From contig CP045239.1 of NCBI GenBank assembly GCA_020541345.1, forward strand, positions 62,001 to 126,000: DNA of 64,000 bases, written 5' to 3'. Of this stretch, positions 60,159-64,000 are shown in pieces (the stretch's first letter is position 1; each line of letters begins with the position of its first letter). The notes under the pieces were generated by a model. The model searched no databases. It saw nothing but the letters and a program-made list of their open reading frames with translations, and was not told where the DNA came from. Source of the stretch: Candidatus Ecksteinia adelgidicola. Its GTDB lineage: Bacteria; Pseudomonadota; Gammaproteobacteria; Enterobacterales; Enterobacteriaceae. Made by a program: the position numbers and the translations under genes.

Positions 60159-61786
60159 TTTGAAAAAGCAAACACGTTGTTTACTTGTTTTAAATTAATA
60201 CGTTGAAATAACATACTAAAAATACGAATACGGTGATTTAAAAGTGGCTCAGAAAACTTAGCCCAATGTAATTCATTGTTTAAAAAAACTTCACTGCGTT
60301 CAGCAAGCTTGGGTAGTACAGGTTTTAAATAAATTACAAGGATACGAAACAAATTAATCACTGTTGAACACACATCATGCAAATCAGAATTACGATTCTT
60401 TTCTTTAGCGATCAACCATGGTGCTTGAACAGCTACATAGCGATTCGCTAAATTAGCAAGTAATATTACTTCTCGAATGACACAACTAAATTTTCGTTTT
60501 TCATATAAAAAAGAAATATATTTCTCTGAATTAATAAAAGTTTGATAAAGAATTGGATTAGATAATTTATTACTTAATTTATTATTAAATTGTTTGCTAA
60601 TAAATCCAGCAGTGCGAGAAGCAAGGTTTACAATTTTATTTACTATATCACCATTAACTCGATTCACAAAATCTTCTGTATTAAAATCCATGTCTTTAAT
60701 ACTTGAAGATAATTTAGTTGCATAATAATAACGTAAACAATCAGCATCTAGATGTTTTAAATAATTTCTAGCTGTAATAAAAGTACCTCGTGATTTAGAC
60801 ATTTTAACTCCATTTATTGTAATATGTCCGTGTACAAAAAGATTAGTTGGTTTTCGAAAATTACTACCTTCTAATATAGCTGGCCAAAATAAACTATGAA
60901 AATAAACAACATCTTTACCAATAAAATGATATAATTCAGTGTTACTAGATTTATTCCAAAATTCATCAAAATTTAAGTTATTACGCTTATTGCATAAATT
61001 TTTAAAAGTCCCCATATAACCAATAGGTGCATCTAACCAAACATAAAAATATTTTTTTTTTATTCCTGGAATTTTAAAACCAAAATAAGGTTCATCACGG
61101 GAAATGTTCCAATCTTTTAATCCTGATTTAAACCATTCTTTCATTTTGTTAGTGACTTGTTTTTGTAATGCGTTAGAATAATTCCATGTTTTTAGCATTG
61201 AATAAAATTCAGGTAGCTTAAAAAAAAGATGTTTAGAGTTACGCATTACTGGTATAGCTCCAGAAATTGCAGACTTTGGTAATATTAATTCATTTGGATT
61301 ATAAATTGCCCCACATATTTCACAATTATCACCATATTGATTTTTTGATTTACATTTAGGACAGTTTCCTTGAACAAAACGATCAGGCAAAAACATTTTT
61401 TCTTCTGGATCATATAACTGAGAAACAGTACGCATTGTAATCAAATTATTTTTTTTTAAACGTATATAAATTAAATGTAATAAATTGTAATTTTCATTAC
61501 TATGAGTAGAATGGTAATTATCATAACTAATATTAAAATCAGAAAAATCTTTTCGATGTTCTTGATTCATTTTTGAGATCATTACTTCAGGCGAAATTCC
61601 TAATTTTTTTGCTTTTAGCATAATAGGTGTACCATGAGCGTCATCTGCACAAATAAAATAAACTTCATGTCCACGCATGCGTTGATAGCGTACCCAAATA
61701 TCTGCTTGAATATGCTCAAGCATATGACCAAGATGAATAGCACCATTAGAATAAGGTAACGCACATGTAACTAATAATTTTCTCAC
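60146..61786 (-). CDS. metG: Methionyl-tRNA synthetase, lacking C-terminal domain
   Basis: Charges both initiator and elongator tRNA-Met. It starts with GTG. It has 546 residues against 677 in E. coli. Present are the HIGH-type HLGH at 18-21, the zinc knuckle CPKC...CEIC (about 141-156), [12 protein letters not shown], the KMSKS loop (about 330) and the helical anticodon-binding domain with [14 protein letters not shown]. The protein stops a few residues after the catalytic-anticodon core, so the dimerisation/tRNA-binding OB-fold domain is missing; nothing like it is seen downstream. The core alone is known to be active as a monomer in E. coli. The stop codon lies in a hairpin that may end transcription. 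Confidence 0.97.
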   Translation of the reverse strand: MRKLLVTCALPYSNGAIHLGHMLEHIQADIWVRYQRMRGHEVYFICADDAHGTPIMLKAKKLGISPEVMISKMNQEHRKDFSDFNISYDNYHSTHSNENYNLLHLIYIRLKKNNLITMRTVSQLYDPEEKMFLPDRFVQGNCPKCKSKNQYGDNCEICGAIYNPNELILPKSAISGAIPVMRNSKHLFFKLPEFYSMLKTWNYSNALQKQVTNKMKEWFKSGLKDWNISRDEPYFGFKIPGIKKKYFYVWLDAPIGYMGTFKNLCNKRNNLNFDEFWNKSSNTELYHFIGKDVVYFHSLFWPAILEGSNFRKPTNLFVHGHITINGVKMSKSRGTFITARNYLKHLDADCLRYYYATKLSSSIKDMDFNTEDFVNRVNGDIVNKIVNLASRTAGFISKQFNNKLSNKLSNPILYQTFINSEKYISFLYEKRKFSCVIREVILLANLANRYVAVQAPWLIAKEKNRNSDLHDVCSTVINLFRILVIYLKPVLPKLAERSEVFLNNELHWAKFSEPLLNHRIRIFSMLFQRINLKQVNNVFAFSKKNN

Positions 61787-62407
61787 GATTTAATCCGTAA
61801 TAAGCATTAATTTTTAAAAGTTATTTTAATATTATCTATTAAAAATCTATAATTAAATAATTATTAATAATAACAATTTATATTTTTGTATATAAATAAT
61901 TTTATCATACGATTAACATGTATAAATTATGCAAAATGCATAAATTATAAAAATATAAAATATTTTAAAATAGTAATTTAGTATTACAAATATTTTTATA
62001 ATGAATATATTAATGATTTTTAATCATTTAATATTTAAAATATTATATTTATAATAAATATTATTTATCATACTATTATAGATGATATCGTATATTAAGT
62101 TGATTCTATTATGAACTTAAGCTAAAATGTTGTAAAATACTACTTTAAAAGTATTACAATAAAATTATATTATAAATATTAATTAATAACTCAAATATTA
62201 TTTTATCACACCAATGTATTTTAAACGTTAATCGAAAATATAAGACACATATAACATTATTATTATTAATTTAATCTAAAAGTTATTAATTTCATCGAAA
62301 AAAAATAAAAATATAGTATAATCGTTTTAATTTAGTATGATATTAATTTTTAAAAATATTTGTATTTGTTTTTTTTAAATAATAAAATGTTAATATAATA
62401 AACTATT

Positions 62408-62461
62408 ATTATAAATATTATAAATATTATAAATATTATAAATATTATAAATATTATAAAT
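62408..62461. repeat. Six tandem copies of a 9-bp unit
   Basis: ATTATAAAT is repeated six times without error. The number is likely to vary between strains. Confidence 0.95.
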
Positions 62462-62731
62462 CTGAAAGATAATTATAATTTATTCATCAATTATTTATAT
62501 TTTAATTAATTGTTTATGGAAATGTCAACAATTTAATTTAAATATTATTATTTTATTAATAAAATTATAAAAAGTATTTTTCAGTTAAATTTAAAACGTT
62601 TTATGATTAATATATTATAAAAATATATTATAAAATTATATATAATATTTTTTAATAATTTGTAATAAATTTTAGTAATTATAATATTAATAAGTAAATA
62701 TACTTAAAATTTTTGTTAACATACTATTATT

Positions 62732-62818
62732 AATAGTATTATAACATATAAATAGTATTATATGAATAGTATTATATGAATAGTATTATATGAATAGTAT
62801 TATATGAATAGTATTATG
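62732..62818. repeat. 14-bp tandem array, four full copies plus partials
   Basis: AATAGTATTATATG repeats perfectly from 62751 to 62806, with a truncated copy after (62807-62818) and a diverged one before (62732-62743). Confidence 0.95.
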
Positions 62819-63665
62819 ATATATACATCACAATATTATATACGATATAAATACATAAAATTACAGTAATTATTTATTAACATAAAATATTTTTAACACT
62901 CATAATATTAAAAAGATACTGAAATATAAAATTAAATATTATTTTTAATTATATTTTATACTAAATTGTAAAACCTTATATTTATTAAAAAATAATAATT
63001 TTTAAAATTTTAATATAATGTAAATAAAATAACTATAATTATAATTTTATTTTAATCAATTTATTAAATTATTAATATTAATATTAAATTTTATATAATT
63101 GAAATAAAATGTATTTTTTAATATTAAATAGTATTTACTTTTTTCAATATGTTTTTTATTATTTTATCTATAGTTTAACATATTGTTTTTAAAATAAATA
63201 CAATAATAACAAATTTTTTAAAACAATGATATATTATAGTTTTTAAAAAAAAGATTAAACTTTTTTTTTAATTACATTATTGTATGTATAAAAATTAATA
63301 ATTTTTTTAGTCAGTTGTTAAAATAATTTAATTAAAATTTGTTTTTGAATAATAAAAAAAATAAAACAATTTATATACTTTTTAATTAAAAAAATACTTA
63401 TCAATAATCAACGTTAAAAGTTTTATTATTTTTTTATTTTAAATATAGAATTAATACAGTAAAATTTTAATATAATAAAAATATAAAAAATATATATGTT
63501 TTTAATTGCTTATCTATATTATTTTATTAACAGTTAACTTAAATATAAATAATATATACATAATTTTATTAATATATTATAATAATATTTGTTTATTATA
63601 AAATAATACTGTTTTTATTTTTTAAAAGATAGAATATTTTAATTAAAAAATAATTTATTTTTAAA

Positions 63666-63707
63666 AATTAATAATATATAATTAATAATATATAATTAAT
63701 AATATAT
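63666..63707. repeat. Three tandem copies of a 14-bp unit
   Basis: AATTAATAATATAT occurs three times head to tail without error. Confidence 0.9.
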
Positions 63708-64000
63708 AACTGTTATAAAAAAGAAAAAATTAAATAATGATACATATTTTAAAAATAAATTTTATTATTTATTAAATATACACAAATATTTTAATATTAA
63801 TATTAAATTTTATAAATGAGTTTTAAATATTATCAAATATATAAATAAATAAAATTTTATTTATATAATATTATTAATATACTATAATTGATAATTATAT
63901 TGATAATTTTAAAAAGATTATTATTATAATAATTTTTAAAAAGTATAATAAAACTAAAATTACATTTAATCTATTAATATATTTTATGGAAAAAGATAGA

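Larger units (their letters stand above)
61787..64000. other. A/T-rich end spacer with tandem repeats
   Basis: No gene recognised over 2.2 kb. It contains three perfect or near-perfect tandem arrays (62408-62461, 62732-62818, 63666-63707). Confidence 0.7.

Noticed and set aside
62408-62818. Tandem arrays considered as a CRISPR
   Set aside because: Units of 9 and 14 bp are contiguous with no unique spacers, and no cas genes are present.

Overview
The window looks like part of the reduced chromosome of an insect-type, host-restricted gammaproteobacterial endosymbiont. Every recognisable protein aligns most closely with its Enterobacterales (E. coli-like) counterpart. The DNA is extremely A+T-rich, and codon third positions are almost all A or T. 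There are no transposons, no phage genes, no CRISPR array and no rRNA, and only one tRNA gene. The genus cannot be fixed from this window. The most striking overall property is low coding density: the 25 recognised protein genes cover about 22.8 kb of 64 kb (roughly 36 percent), and only about 4.6 kb of the first 28.8 kb. The rest is A/T spacer up to 6.5 kb long, with short tandem repeats and long perfect inverted repeats. I read it as decayed former gene space, although only one or two gene remnants can even be suggested.

Layout. Positions 1-28,800 are a gene-poor plain with isolated genes: the 3' end of orn, mdfA, fldA, rsmB, lapA, tRNA-Ser(GGA) and rarD. Positions 28,839-42,080 hold a collinear relic of the E. 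coli 95-minute region, all on the minus strand: miaA, hflK, hflC, purA, rnr, rlmB, rpsF, rpsR and rplI. The neighbours found there in E. coli (hfq, hflX, yjeT, nsrR, yjfIJK, priB) are absent. Positions 45,039-53,085 hold ydjM, sodA (plus strand), the ybeY-corC-lnt block and the def-fmt pair. Positions 55,224-61,786 hold prfB-lysS and metG.

Functionally most of the content is translation: three ribosomal proteins, LysRS, MetRS, RF2, initiator formylation and deformylation, tRNA i6A37 modification, and rRNA methylation and maturation. RNA turnover is represented by oligoribonuclease and RNase R. Envelope upkeep is represented by Lnt, CorC, LapA and HflKC, with two exporter-type membrane proteins (MdfA, RarD). 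Redox and oxygen defence is represented by flavodoxin and Mn-type SOD, and purine synthesis by PurA.

Items most worth a second look: a GC-rich 41-nt hairpin with a 12-codon ORF at 17,707-17,751 standing alone in A/T spacer; a prfB that has lost the programmed +1 frameshift; trimmed C-termini in metG and rnr; lapA without lapB; loss of hfq with hflKC kept; and a set of 16-18-bp perfect inverted repeats in the spacers. No convincing new multi-gene system was found.
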